Assembly (NCBI RefSeq): GCF_028689295.1 | Contig: NZ_JAQTWL010000009.1 | Span: forward strand, 62,001-126,000 | Direction of reading: 5' to 3' | Length of the DNA stretch: 64,000 nt | Source: Rhodoferax sp. | Lineage (GTDB): Bacteria; Pseudomonadota; Gammaproteobacteria; Burkholderiales; Burkholderiaceae_C | In this document: in pieces, positions 56,707 through 64,000 of the stretch | Numbering within the stretch: the stretch's first letter is position 1 | How the letters are laid out: every line of letters starts with the position of its first letter | Program-made: the position numbers and the translations under genes | Notes under the pieces: generated by a model | Told to the model about the DNA's origin: nothing | The model's input: the letters and a program-made list of their open reading frames with translations, nothing else | Databases searched by the model: none

Positions 56707-57342
56707 ATGAGCACGGCAATATTCAACTTGTCCAGTCACAGCTTGAGCGCCCGTGAGGGCCTGGCAGTGCCGGCCCTGGCGCAGATGTGGCGCGTGAAGA
56801 CGGGTGCGCTGCGCATTGACAGCGCGCAGCCTGGCGAGGTCAGCCGATTCATGCGGCTGGCACTGCCGGGTGATGTGATTGGTGTGGAAAAGTGGGTGGG
56901 CACCGATGATGCCTTGAGCATGCGCGCACTCACCGCCGTCACTTTGATCCCGGTCCAGGCCAGCGACCCCGAGATGATGCACATCCTGATGGAAACCGTG
57001 GTGGTGGCCCACCAGCGTTGCCGTGAAGTGGTCAGCCTGCGCACCGGGTCGGCGTCGCAGCGCGTGAAGTGTCTGCTGTTGATGTTTGCCGACAGTGTGA
57101 ACCACGACGCAAAGACCATATCAGAGTGCGCGTTGCCGAACCTCAGCGACATGGCCGACATTCTGGATGCCGCGCCCGAGACCGTGTCGCGCGTGTTCAG
57201 CGCCATGCGCAAGCTGGACTATCTGCAAGACCGCAAACCGCACCGGGCGCGATTCAGCAGTGTGGCTTTGCGCGCCCATGAGCTGATTCCCGGCATGACG
57301 GCCAGTTCGGCCGCGCGTCGCGGGCAGATGGTTGGGGTCTGA
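56707..57342 (+). CDS. Crp/Fnr-family transcriptional regulator
   Basis: A 211-aa regulator with an N-terminal cyclic-nucleotide-type beta-roll (VKTGALRIDSAQPGEVSRFM; ALPGDVIGVEKW) and a C-terminal winged helix-turn-helix whose recognition helix is DAAPETVSRVFSAMRKLDYL. It has no N-terminal Fnr cysteine cluster; the three cysteines are scattered, so an Fe-S sensor is unlikely. The effector is unknown. Position after the copper receptor suggests, without proof, that it regulates the cluster. AAGGAG precedes the ATG. Confidence 0.88.
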   Translation: MSTAIFNLSSHSLSAREGLAVPALAQMWRVKTGALRIDSAQPGEVSRFMRLALPGDVIGVEKWVGTDDALSMRALTAVTLIPVQASDPEMMHILMETVVVAHQRCREVVSLRTGSASQRVKCLLLMFADSVNHDAKTISECALPNLSDMADILDAAPETVSRVFSAMRKLDYLQDRKPHRARFSSVALRAHELIPGMTASSAARRGQMVGV

Positions 57343-57430
57343 ATGTATTTTCCTGAGGGCGCATGGAGGAGGCGCGGGCTTTGCGTTAAGCTGTTGCCTG
57401 TGCCACGACAACAACGCTTAGGAGAAAATC

Positions 57431-58138
57431 ATGAGTGATTCGCAAAACGAAGGCTTCGGTAAATTTGTCCCTGGTTTTGACTTTTTGCAGAACTTGGCCA
57501 AGGGCGCCTCGCAGGCGGTGCCGCAAATGCCCAACATGGCCAACTGGATCGCACCTTCGCTTAACGAAGAAGAACTGGACAAGCGCATCAATGAGCTCAA
57601 GGCGGTGCATTTCTGGCTCGATCAAAACTCCAAGGCGCTGGGTGCCACGGTGCAGGCGCTCGAAGTCCAGAAAATGACGCTGGCCACCCTCAAGGGCATG
57701 AACTTCAGCATGGGCGATATGGCCAATGCGTTCAAGCTCAAGGCCGCCGACACGGTGGCCTCCGGCGTCCAAAAGGTCACTGAGAAGGCCGCAGCCACGG
57801 TTCAGACGGTGGCAGACGTGGCTGGAAAAACCGAAGAAGTGGCCAAAAAAGTAGGCGCTGCCGTCAAGCCGGCGGCATCTGCTGCTGCGGCGGGTCTGGT
57901 TGACCCGATGCAGTTGTGGACGGCGCTGACCCAGCAGTTCCAGCACATTGCGGCCGGCGCCATGAAGGAAGCCGGCAAGGCGACGGCGATGGACATGGGC
58001 AAGAACCTGGCCAAAGGAGTGGTCAAGGAAACGGTCAAGGCGGTCAAAAAGGTGCCCGCCAAAAAAACAGCAGCGAAAAAAGTGCCGGCCAAAGCGGTCA
58101 AAAAAGCAGCCAACAAAACCGGCGCGCGCGGCCGCTGA
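57431..58138 (+). CDS. phaM: PhaM, polyhydroxyalkanoate granule regulatory protein
   Basis: PhaM links PHA granules to the nucleoid: it activates PHA synthase and binds DNA through a basic tail. The 235-aa product has an N-terminal domain with FVPGFDFLQNLAKG and PSLNEEELDKRINELKAVHF (the family signature), a helical middle and a Lys/Ala/Pro-rich tail with PAKK repeats (KKVPAKKTAAKKVPAKAVKK), as in histone H1-like proteins. GGAGAA precedes the ATG. It lies 17 kb from phaP in this window. Confidence 0.9.
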   Translation: MSDSQNEGFGKFVPGFDFLQNLAKGASQAVPQMPNMANWIAPSLNEEELDKRINELKAVHFWLDQNSKALGATVQALEVQKMTLATLKGMNFSMGDMANAFKLKAADTVASGVQKVTEKAAATVQTVADVAGKTEEVAKKVGAAVKPAASAAAAGLVDPMQLWTALTQQFQHIAAGAMKEAGKATAMDMGKNLAKGVVKETVKAVKKVPAKKTAAKKVPAKAVKKAANKTGARGR

Positions 58139-58171
58139 GGCCGTGCGTGTGAATAGCAGGGCAGTGTCGGC

Positions 58172-59440
58172 ATGAAATTGTTTCCCTACGCGCACGCCAC
58201 CCACCCGCAGTGGGGCATGGCCGCCGGCCTGGCGCTGGCGCAGTTGCGCGCCCAGATGGCATTGCACGGCTACGCCGCCAACCCGACGCTGGCGCTGCTC
58301 TACATCACCGACCACTACGCGGCCCATGCGCAGGAGATTCTGGAGCACCTGAGCGCCGAGTTGCCCGAGATCACCGACTGGTCTGGCACCGTGGGCGTGG
58401 GCATTGCCTCCAATAACGTCGAATATTTTGACGAGCCCGCGCTGGCGCTGATGCTGCTGGAGTTGCCCAGCGACCAGTACCGCGTGTTCTCGGGCGTGGC
58501 GCCGCTAGGCTTGGCTTTTGAGGCGCACACCGCGCTGGTTCATGCCGACGGCCACACCCCCGATGTGGCGGAGCTGATCGAGGAGCTGGCCGCCCGCACC
58601 GACTCCGGCTATGTGTTCGGCGGCCTGGCGTCCAGCCGCGGCGCGGCGGTGCAGTTTGCGGTGGCCGCCGATGGCACTGTCAAGGGCCAGGGCAAGTCCA
58701 GCGGCGTTTTCAGCGGTGGCTTGAGCGGGGTCGCTTTTGGGCCCGAGGTGACGCTGGTGTCACGCGTTACCCAAGGCTGCCTGCCGATCAAGCGCGCGCA
58801 CCGGGTCACCGGCGCCGAGCGCAATGTGGTGCTCACGCTCGATGATGAGCCCGCCTTGCAGGTGATGCTGCGCGAGTTGAATGTGACGCTGGACGAGCCG
58901 CGCGAAGCGCTGCAAGCCGTGCGCGCCACGCTGGTCGGTTTGACCGAGCCCGCCAGTTTGGCTGATGCGCCGGAAACCATCACGCGCACCGGCAATTTCG
59001 GCCCCGATGTGCTGGTGCGCCACATCATCGGCCTCGACCCCGCACGCGCCGGTGTGGCGGTGGCCGATGTCGTGACCGAGGGCATGGAGTTGGCCTTTTG
59101 CCAGCGCAACGTGCAGGCCGCGCGTGCCGACCTGATACGGGTCTGTGCCGAAATCCGTGAAGAACTGGAGCCGCAAGAGCAGGCACTGGAAACCGCCACC
59201 GCCTTGGCGCAATCCGAGATCGACGCCGCACCGCATGCTGCCCGCGGCATTGCCGGGGCCATTTACGTGAGCTGCACCGGTCGCGGCGGCGCCCATTTTG
59301 GCGGCCCGAGCGCCGAGTTGCAGATCATCCGCCGGGCGCTGGGCGACGTGCCGCTGGTCGGGTTTTTTGCCGGTGGCGAGATTGCCCGCCACCACCTCTA
59401 CGGCTACACCGGGGTGCTGACGGTATTTACGGGCAAATAA
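58172..59440 (+). CDS. FIST N/C-domain protein
   Basis: A 422-aa protein with the FIST-N and FIST-C domains, thought to bind small ligands such as amino acids in signalling proteins; here the module stands alone without an output domain. Recognisable parts are ATHPQWGMAAGLALAQLRAQ, the Gly-rich VFGGLASSRGAAVQFAV, RVTQGCLPIKRAHRVTGAE and the C-terminal FFAGGEIARHHLYGYTGVLT. It has no signal peptide. It starts 33 bases after phaM and may share its transcript. The ligand is unknown. Confidence 0.88.
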   Translation: MKLFPYAHATHPQWGMAAGLALAQLRAQMALHGYAANPTLALLYITDHYAAHAQEILEHLSAELPEITDWSGTVGVGIASNNVEYFDEPALALMLLELPSDQYRVFSGVAPLGLAFEAHTALVHADGHTPDVAELIEELAARTDSGYVFGGLASSRGAAVQFAVAADGTVKGQGKSSGVFSGGLSGVAFGPEVTLVSRVTQGCLPIKRAHRVTGAERNVVLTLDDEPALQVMLRELNVTLDEPREALQAVRATLVGLTEPASLADAPETITRTGNFGPDVLVRHIIGLDPARAGVAVADVVTEGMELAFCQRNVQAARADLIRVCAEIREELEPQEQALETATALAQSEIDAAPHAARGIAGAIYVSCTGRGGAHFGGPSAELQIIRRALGDVPLVGFFAGGEIARHHLYGYTGVLTVFTGK

Positions 59441-59449
59441 ATCGCCTGC

Positions 59450-59495
59450 TTATCCTTGCAAATATGGAGTTTCATTCCATGATTTGCAAGGATAA
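59450..59495. terminator. Long AT-rich hairpin between convergent FIST and tgt genes
   Basis: TTATCCTTGCAAAT pairs perfectly with ATTTGCAAGGATAA, and ATGGA with TCCAT inside it, with one bulged G and a GTTTCAT loop. The resulting 19-bp stem fills the 64-bp convergent gap. It could stop transcription from both sides, but there is no T-run, and its length is also compatible with a dispersed palindromic repeat. Confidence 0.55.
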
Positions 59496-59504
59496 ATTCA
59501 AAAT

Positions 59505-60851
<1,347 letters not shown>

Positions 60852-60897
60852 TTACGTTTATGATTCGCTTTACTTTTCTAACGGTAAAGGATTTGTC

Positions 60898-61128
60898 ATG
60901 CAAGCTGAAGCGATTGTGTCAAGCAAAGGGCAGGTGACTTTGCCCGCTGCCATGCGGGCCAAGTTGGGCATCGGCCCGGGTTCCCGCATCCAGTTCGAAC
61001 TGCGCGGGCAGGAGCTGGTGATCAAGCCCGAGTTGCCGATGAGTGCGTATTACGGTTTATTGAAAAAGTACAACTTGGACCCGGCCGATCTGGAAATTGA
61101 GAAAGAGCCCGATCGGGAGTTTGAATGA
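60898..61128 (+). CDS. AbrB/MazE-type antitoxin
   Basis: A 76-aa SpoVT-AbrB-fold protein with the DNA-binding core VSSKGQVTLPAAMRAKLGIG and an acidic C-terminus that would bind the toxin. AAAGGA lies six bases upstream of the ATG; the frame is open further upstream but lacks this motif set. Its last bases overlap the PIN-domain gene (ATGA), the usual type II toxin-antitoxin layout. Two TCGCTTTAC direct repeats (60847 and 60865) and an inverse GTAAAG lie upstream and may form the autoregulatory site. Confidence 0.9.
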   Translation: MQAEAIVSSKGQVTLPAAMRAKLGIGPGSRIQFELRGQELVIKPELPMSAYYGLLKKYNLDPADLEIEKEPDREFE

Positions 61129-61499
61129 ACCTGGTTGATTCTTCTGGGTGGATCGAGTTTTTTCTGGCAGGAGTCAATGGTCCCAAATTCAAGCCAGTGA
61201 TTGAACAGCGCGACATCTTGCTGGTGCCAGTGATTGCACTGTACGAGGTCCACCGAGAGCTAAGCCGCAAAGTGCCGCCGGATGCAGTGGCGCAGTGCCT
61301 GGATGTGATGCGTCTGGGGCGAGTGCTCGACATCACCGACCGACGTGCGGTGGCTGCTGCCGACGTGGCCCAGCAGCACAAACTTGCCATGGCCGATGCC
61401 ATGATGTACAGCATGGCGCTTGAACTGGGCGCCACCCTCTGGACGCAGGATGTGGACTACCAGGATTTGCCAGGGGTGAACTATTTCGCCAAACCCTGA
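61125..61499 (+). CDS. PIN-domain ribonuclease toxin, VapC-like
   Basis: A 124-aa PIN-domain protein. The acidic metal ligands are Asp5 in NLVDSSGWIEFF, Glu in ALYEVHRELSRK, Asp in LAMADAMMYSMA and Asp in LWTQDVDYQDLPG, all present, so an active magnesium-dependent RNase is expected. It is translationally coupled to the AbrB-type antitoxin. The AbrB/PIN pairing is a known VapBC variant. The RNA target is unknown. Confidence 0.9.
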   Translation: MNLVDSSGWIEFFLAGVNGPKFKPVIEQRDILLVPVIALYEVHRELSRKVPPDAVAQCLDVMRLGRVLDITDRRAVAAADVAQQHKLAMADAMMYSMALELGATLWTQDVDYQDLPGVNYFAKP

Positions 61500-61596
61500 G
61501 CCTGACGAATCGTGAAGCAATATGAGAATTCGCAATGAGGGCCGCGTTTGTCCGTCCTAGGATGTTTCCTGCCAATCAACCCTCAGGAGCATCATC

Positions 61597-62028
61597 ATGA
61601 AAAGTTCATATGCGAAAGTCTCTCTCATGGCCGTGTCGCTGGCGCTGTGCAGCGGTGCGGTATTTGCGCAACGGGCAAAAACCGACCTTGGCAAGATGGA
61701 GTTCGATGCCAATTGCGCGGTCTGCCACGGCGCGGACGGCAAAGGCAACGGATCTTTGCGGGAGTTGCTAAGGGTCAGCCCAACCGACCTGACCCAGTTA
61801 GCCAAAAAGAACCAGGGCATTCTGCCGATGGGCCGGATGTACGAGGTGATCGATGGCGCCAACGTGCCCAGCCATGGCACGCGCGACATGCCGATCTGGG
61901 GTCGGACCTACCAGGCTGAAAATGCCCAGAACCTTCTGGAAGCGCGAGGCAGTTTCGACGCGCAGGCCTTGGTCCGGGCGCGCATTCTGGCGCTGATTGA
62001 ATACATCAACCGGCTACAGGTCCGCTGA
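61597..62028 (+). CDS. Class I cytochrome c
   Basis: A 143-aa periplasmic monohaem cytochrome c with a signal peptide ending near AVFAQ, haem-binding CAVCH in EFDANCAVCHGADGKGNGS, and a plausible distal Met ligand in GILPMGRMYEVIDG or RDMPIWG. The MPIWGR phrase is common in small cytochromes c of this group. The electron partner is unknown. It is convergent with queA with only 12 bases between stops. Confidence 0.88.
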   Translation: MKSSYAKVSLMAVSLALCSGAVFAQRAKTDLGKMEFDANCAVCHGADGKGNGSLRELLRVSPTDLTQLAKKNQGILPMGRMYEVIDGANVPSHGTRDMPIWGRTYQAENAQNLLEARGSFDAQALVRARILALIEYINRLQVR

Positions 62029-62040
62029 GCGTTTCAGGCT

Positions 62041-63192
62041 TCAAGCCGCGCTGCTCGCGCGGCTCAGCAGCATGGCGTCGCCATAGCTGAAGAAACGGTA
62101 ACGCTGTTCGATGGCGTGGCGATACAGCGCCATGATGTGCTCATAGCCAGCAAACGCGCTCACCAGCATCATCAGGCTCGACTTGGGCAGGTGGAAGTTG
62201 GTGACCAGCGCATCCACCAGCTTGAACTCGAAGCCTGGCGTGATGAAGATGCGGGTGTCGGATGAAAAAGGGGTTCGAGAAATGGGGGTCAGATCCGAAT
62301 GACGTGTAGATTCGGCTCTGACCCCCGTTTCCTTTCCATCCAGCGCCCAGGACTCCAGCGTGCGCACTGTGGTGGTGCCAACAGCAATGATGCGCCCGCC
62401 GCGCGCGCGGCAGTCGGCGATGGCCTGCTGGGTCGCCACCGGAACCTCGTACCATTCGCTGTGCATCTGATGCTCGGACAGGTTTTCGGTCTTGACCGGC
62501 TGAAACGTGCCGGCACCCACATGCAGCGTGACATGGGCACGCTGCACGCCCTTGGCGTCAATGCGCGCCAGCAGTGCTTCATCAAAATGCAGCGCGGCGG
62601 TGGGCGCGGCCACAGCGCCGAGGTTTTTGGCAAACACGGTCTGGTAGCGCCGGGCGTCCTCTGCCGAATCGGCATGCGTGATGTAGGGCGGCAGCGGCAC
62701 ATGGCCGTGGCGCGCCATCAGCGTGAACGGATCGTCGCCCACGTCGTTGGACAGCACAAAGCGGAACAGCGGTCCATCGGCATCGGGCCAGCGCCCCAGC
62801 AGCGTGGCGCTCAGGTGGTCTGAATGACCCGGCGCGTTGATGAGCGAGACCGTGTCGCCAATGGCAGGCTTTTTGCTCACGCGCAGGTGCGCCGCCACTT
62901 GGTTGCCGCCGAGCACGCGCTCGATCAGCAACTCCAGCTTGCCGCCGCTGGCCTTTTCGCCATACAGGCGCGCGTTCATGACGCGGGTGTCGTTGAACAC
63001 CATCAGGTCGCCTTCCTTGAGCAGCGCGGGCAGGTCTTTGAAGATGCGGTCAACTGGTCTGGCGCCGGTGCCATCGAGCAGGCGCGAGCCGCTGCGCTCG
63101 GGCGCCGGATGCTGGGCAATCAGCTCGGGGGGCAGTTCAAAATCGAAGTCGCTGAGACAAAAAGTTCGCGTTGGCTTGGGGTTGTACGGCAT
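62041..63192 (-). CDS. queA: S-adenosylmethionine:tRNA ribosyltransferase-isomerase
   Basis: Transfers the ribosyl group of SAM to preQ1 in tRNA to make epoxyqueuosine, after Tgt. The 383-aa product is longer than the usual 340-360 aa. It has [20 protein letters not shown] at the N-terminus, [34 protein letters not shown] and the C-terminal [20 protein letters not shown] and FFSYGDAML. The extra length lies between ESWALDG and [12 protein letters not shown], where the reading frame passes through a palindromic element and encodes [14 protein letters not shown]. The frame is intact, so a functional enzyme is possible. Confidence 0.94.
   Translation of the reverse strand: MPYNPKPTRTFCLSDFDFELPPELIAQHPAPERSGSRLLDGTGARPVDRIFKDLPALLKEGDLMVFNDTRVMNARLYGEKASGGKLELLIERVLGGNQVAAHLRVSKKPAIGDTVSLINAPGHSDHLSATLLGRWPDADGPLFRFVLSNDVGDDPFTLMARHGHVPLPPYITHADSAEDARRYQTVFAKNLGAVAAPTAALHFDEALLARIDAKGVQRAHVTLHVGAGTFQPVKTENLSEHQMHSEWYEVPVATQQAIADCRARGGRIIAVGTTTVRTLESWALDGKETGVRAESTRHSDLTPISRTPFSSDTRIFITPGFEFKLVDALVTNFHLPKSSLMMLVSAFAGYEHIMALYRHAIEQRYRFFSYGDAMLLSRASSAA
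62284..62326. repeat. REP-like palindromic element inside queA
   Basis: Two 17-base arms, GGGGGTCAGATCCGAAT and ATTCGGCTCTGACCCCC, match as an inverted repeat at 16 of 17 positions around a nine-base loop. The core GGGGTCAGA is shared with the RAYT inverted repeats at 20991 and 21809. It lies in frame within queA. Confidence 0.85.
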
Positions 63193-63197
63193 GTTGA

Positions 63198-63797
63198 TTA
63201 CACCGGCCACACCACGCCGTGGTCGTTCAGGATGGCGTCCATCGGCAAGTCATGCGGCTCCGGCTCGAAGTCAGGCAAGAAGTCAGTGCCAAAGCCAAGG
63301 CCCACGGTGAACGGGCGCGGCTGCAAGGCGGCCAGGGTGCGGTCGTAAAACCCGCCGCCATACCCCAGGCGATAACCGCCGGGCGCATAGCCGACGCAGG
63401 CGACAAACAGCAGCGTCGGGGTGATGACTTCGGTGTCTTTGGGTTTGGGGATGCCGTAGGCGTCTTCTTCCATCGGGCAGCCGGGGTACCAGGCGTGAAA
63501 AGCCAGGGTCTTGTGAACTTTGTCCACCACCGGCAGTCCAATTTTGCGCAGTTGTTGTTGTTCGATGAGTTCGCCGTCTTCCTTCCAGCGGTGCAGGGCT
63601 GGCAAGGGGTCAAATTCACCTTTGATGGGCCAATAGGCGCCGATCACGGTGTCGGGGCGGCCCACTAGCCAGATGCGCATCACCTGCTGTAGCATGGCAA
63701 TGCGCTGCAAGCGGTCCGGCATGCGCAGGCGTTGCTCAACCAGCCGCTTGCGCAAAGCTTTTTTCTCAATGGCCTTTTGTTCGTCAGATTTATTCAT
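63198..63797 (-). CDS. 5-formyltetrahydrofolate cyclo-ligase
   Basis: Converts 5-formyl-THF to 5,10-methenyl-THF in one-carbon metabolism. The 199-aa product shows [10 protein letters not shown] at the N-terminus, [14 protein letters not shown] and the ATP/substrate loop [18 protein letters not shown]. The ATG is chosen by the family N-terminus; a few codons upstream are open. The gene ends five bases before queA begins on the same strand, and its start codon is only nine bases from that of the divergent transglycosylase gene. Confidence 0.93.
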   Translation of the reverse strand: MNKSDEQKAIEKKALRKRLVEQRLRMPDRLQRIAMLQQVMRIWLVGRPDTVIGAYWPIKGEFDPLPALHRWKEDGELIEQQQLRKIGLPVVDKVHKTLAFHAWYPGCPMEEDAYGIPKPKDTEVITPTLLFVACVGYAPGGYRLGYGGGFYDRTLAALQPRPFTVGLGFGTDFLPDFEPEPHDLPMDAILNDHGVVWPV

Positions 63798-63806
63798 AAT
63801 CACCAC

Positions 63807-64000
63807 ATGCAGTTCCGAACGATTTTGACATTGATTAGCCTGCTCGGCACGCTGTATGGTCTGCCGGCGCAGGCGCAGGGCGTGACGCCCGGCATGAGCG
63901 CGTCTGATGCCATCATCCTGGAGATGCGCGAGGCCTTCAACAAAGGCCAGTCAACGCGCCTGACCGGACTGCTGCCGCGTGCCAGTGGCCATGTGCTGGC
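63807..64000 (+). CDS. slt: Lytic murein transglycosylase, N-terminal part (cut by window edge)
   Basis: The first 64 codons of a gene running off the right edge. The start is a signal peptide (TILTLISLLGTLYGLPAQAQ), followed by the Slt70-type superhelical repeat start (ILEMREAFNKGQSTRLTGLL; PRASGHVL). This resembles soluble lytic transglycosylases that cleave peptidoglycan. The catalytic domain is outside the window. Its ATG is divergent from the folate-enzyme gene with nine bases between. Confidence 0.7.
   Translation, partial: MQFRTILTLISLLGTLYGLPAQAQGVTPGMSASDAIILEMREAFNKGQSTRLTGLLPRASGHVL

Noticed and set aside
62037-62047. GGCTTCAAGCC palindrome between cytochrome c and queA stops
   Set aside because: Very short, overlaps the queA stop and has no T-run, so not called a terminator.

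Overview
The window looks like chromosomal DNA of a betaproteobacterium in the order Burkholderiales, most likely a Comamonadaceae member related to Rhodoferax or Polaromonas. This is judged from gene content and order (pilMNOPQ-aroK ... aroB-dgt-gltBD, mlaFEDACB-ibaG-murA-hisGD, a PhaP phasin and PhaM, DUF1415 and DUF3567 proteins), from moderately high GC and from codon use. No database search was run, so the genus is a guess. There are no rRNA or tRNA genes, CRISPR arrays or prophages that I can see. The sequence is densely coding and no gap without a gene exceeds 300 bases.

Region by region. (1) 1-17090 is a type IV pilus locus. It holds the pilMNOPQ alignment and secretin operon (pilM cut by the left edge), a large lipoprotein of bacterial Ig-like repeats, aroK, then a minor-pilin cluster (a PilE-like pilin, FimT/GspH, PilV, PilW, PilX), the giant tip adhesin PilY1 and a TonB-C-like protein. 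The minor-pilin block separates aroK from aroB. (2) 17229-28137 is housekeeping: aroB, dgt, a DUF1415 protein, a methyltransferase, then a solitary REP-associated tyrosine transposase (RAYT) bounded by perfect 25-bp inverted repeats, and gltB-gltD for glutamate synthase, with a sigma-54-like promoter just after the RAYT unit. (3) 28227-37399 holds the Mla phospholipid transport operon (mlaFEDACB), a two-gene ABC-2 exporter, ibaG, murA, hisG and hisD. (4) 37435-40383 carries yjdM, a creatininase-family hydrolase, an EamA transporter and the phasin gene phaP, which has two candidate PhaR operators and a good terminator.

(5) 40413-46508 is mostly minus-strand: a histidine phosphatase, a PLP aminotransferase with an Asp/Glu-type racemase and a LysE exporter, DUF3567 and DUF3108 proteins, a MarC protein and a universal stress protein. 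(6) 46525-51978 is a lactate module: L-lactate permease, a 927-aa FAD/Fe-S D-lactate dehydrogenase and a divergent GntR/FCD regulator. Three near-identical TGGT-N3-ACCA sites suggest one regulon. (7) 52059-57342 is a copper-handling cluster: two DUF2946 proteins, a PCuAC chaperone and a second PCuAC-like protein that has lost most copper ligands, an OprC/NosA-type TonB-dependent receptor with its CxxxM and HxM ligands, and a Crp/Fnr regulator. (8) 57431-64000 has phaM, a FIST sensor protein, the queuosine genes tgt (with a histidine-rich N-terminus) and queA, an AbrB/PIN toxin-antitoxin pair, a cytochrome c, 5-formyltetrahydrofolate cyclo-ligase and the start of a lytic transglycosylase. queA carries an in-frame palindromic element that shares its core with the RAYT repeats.

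The most interesting signals are the RAYT unit together with the related element inside queA, the Ig-repeat lipoprotein and TonB-like protein tied into the pilus locus, the copper cluster with its degenerate PCuAC paralogue, and the regulatory palindromes in front of phaP and the lactate genes.
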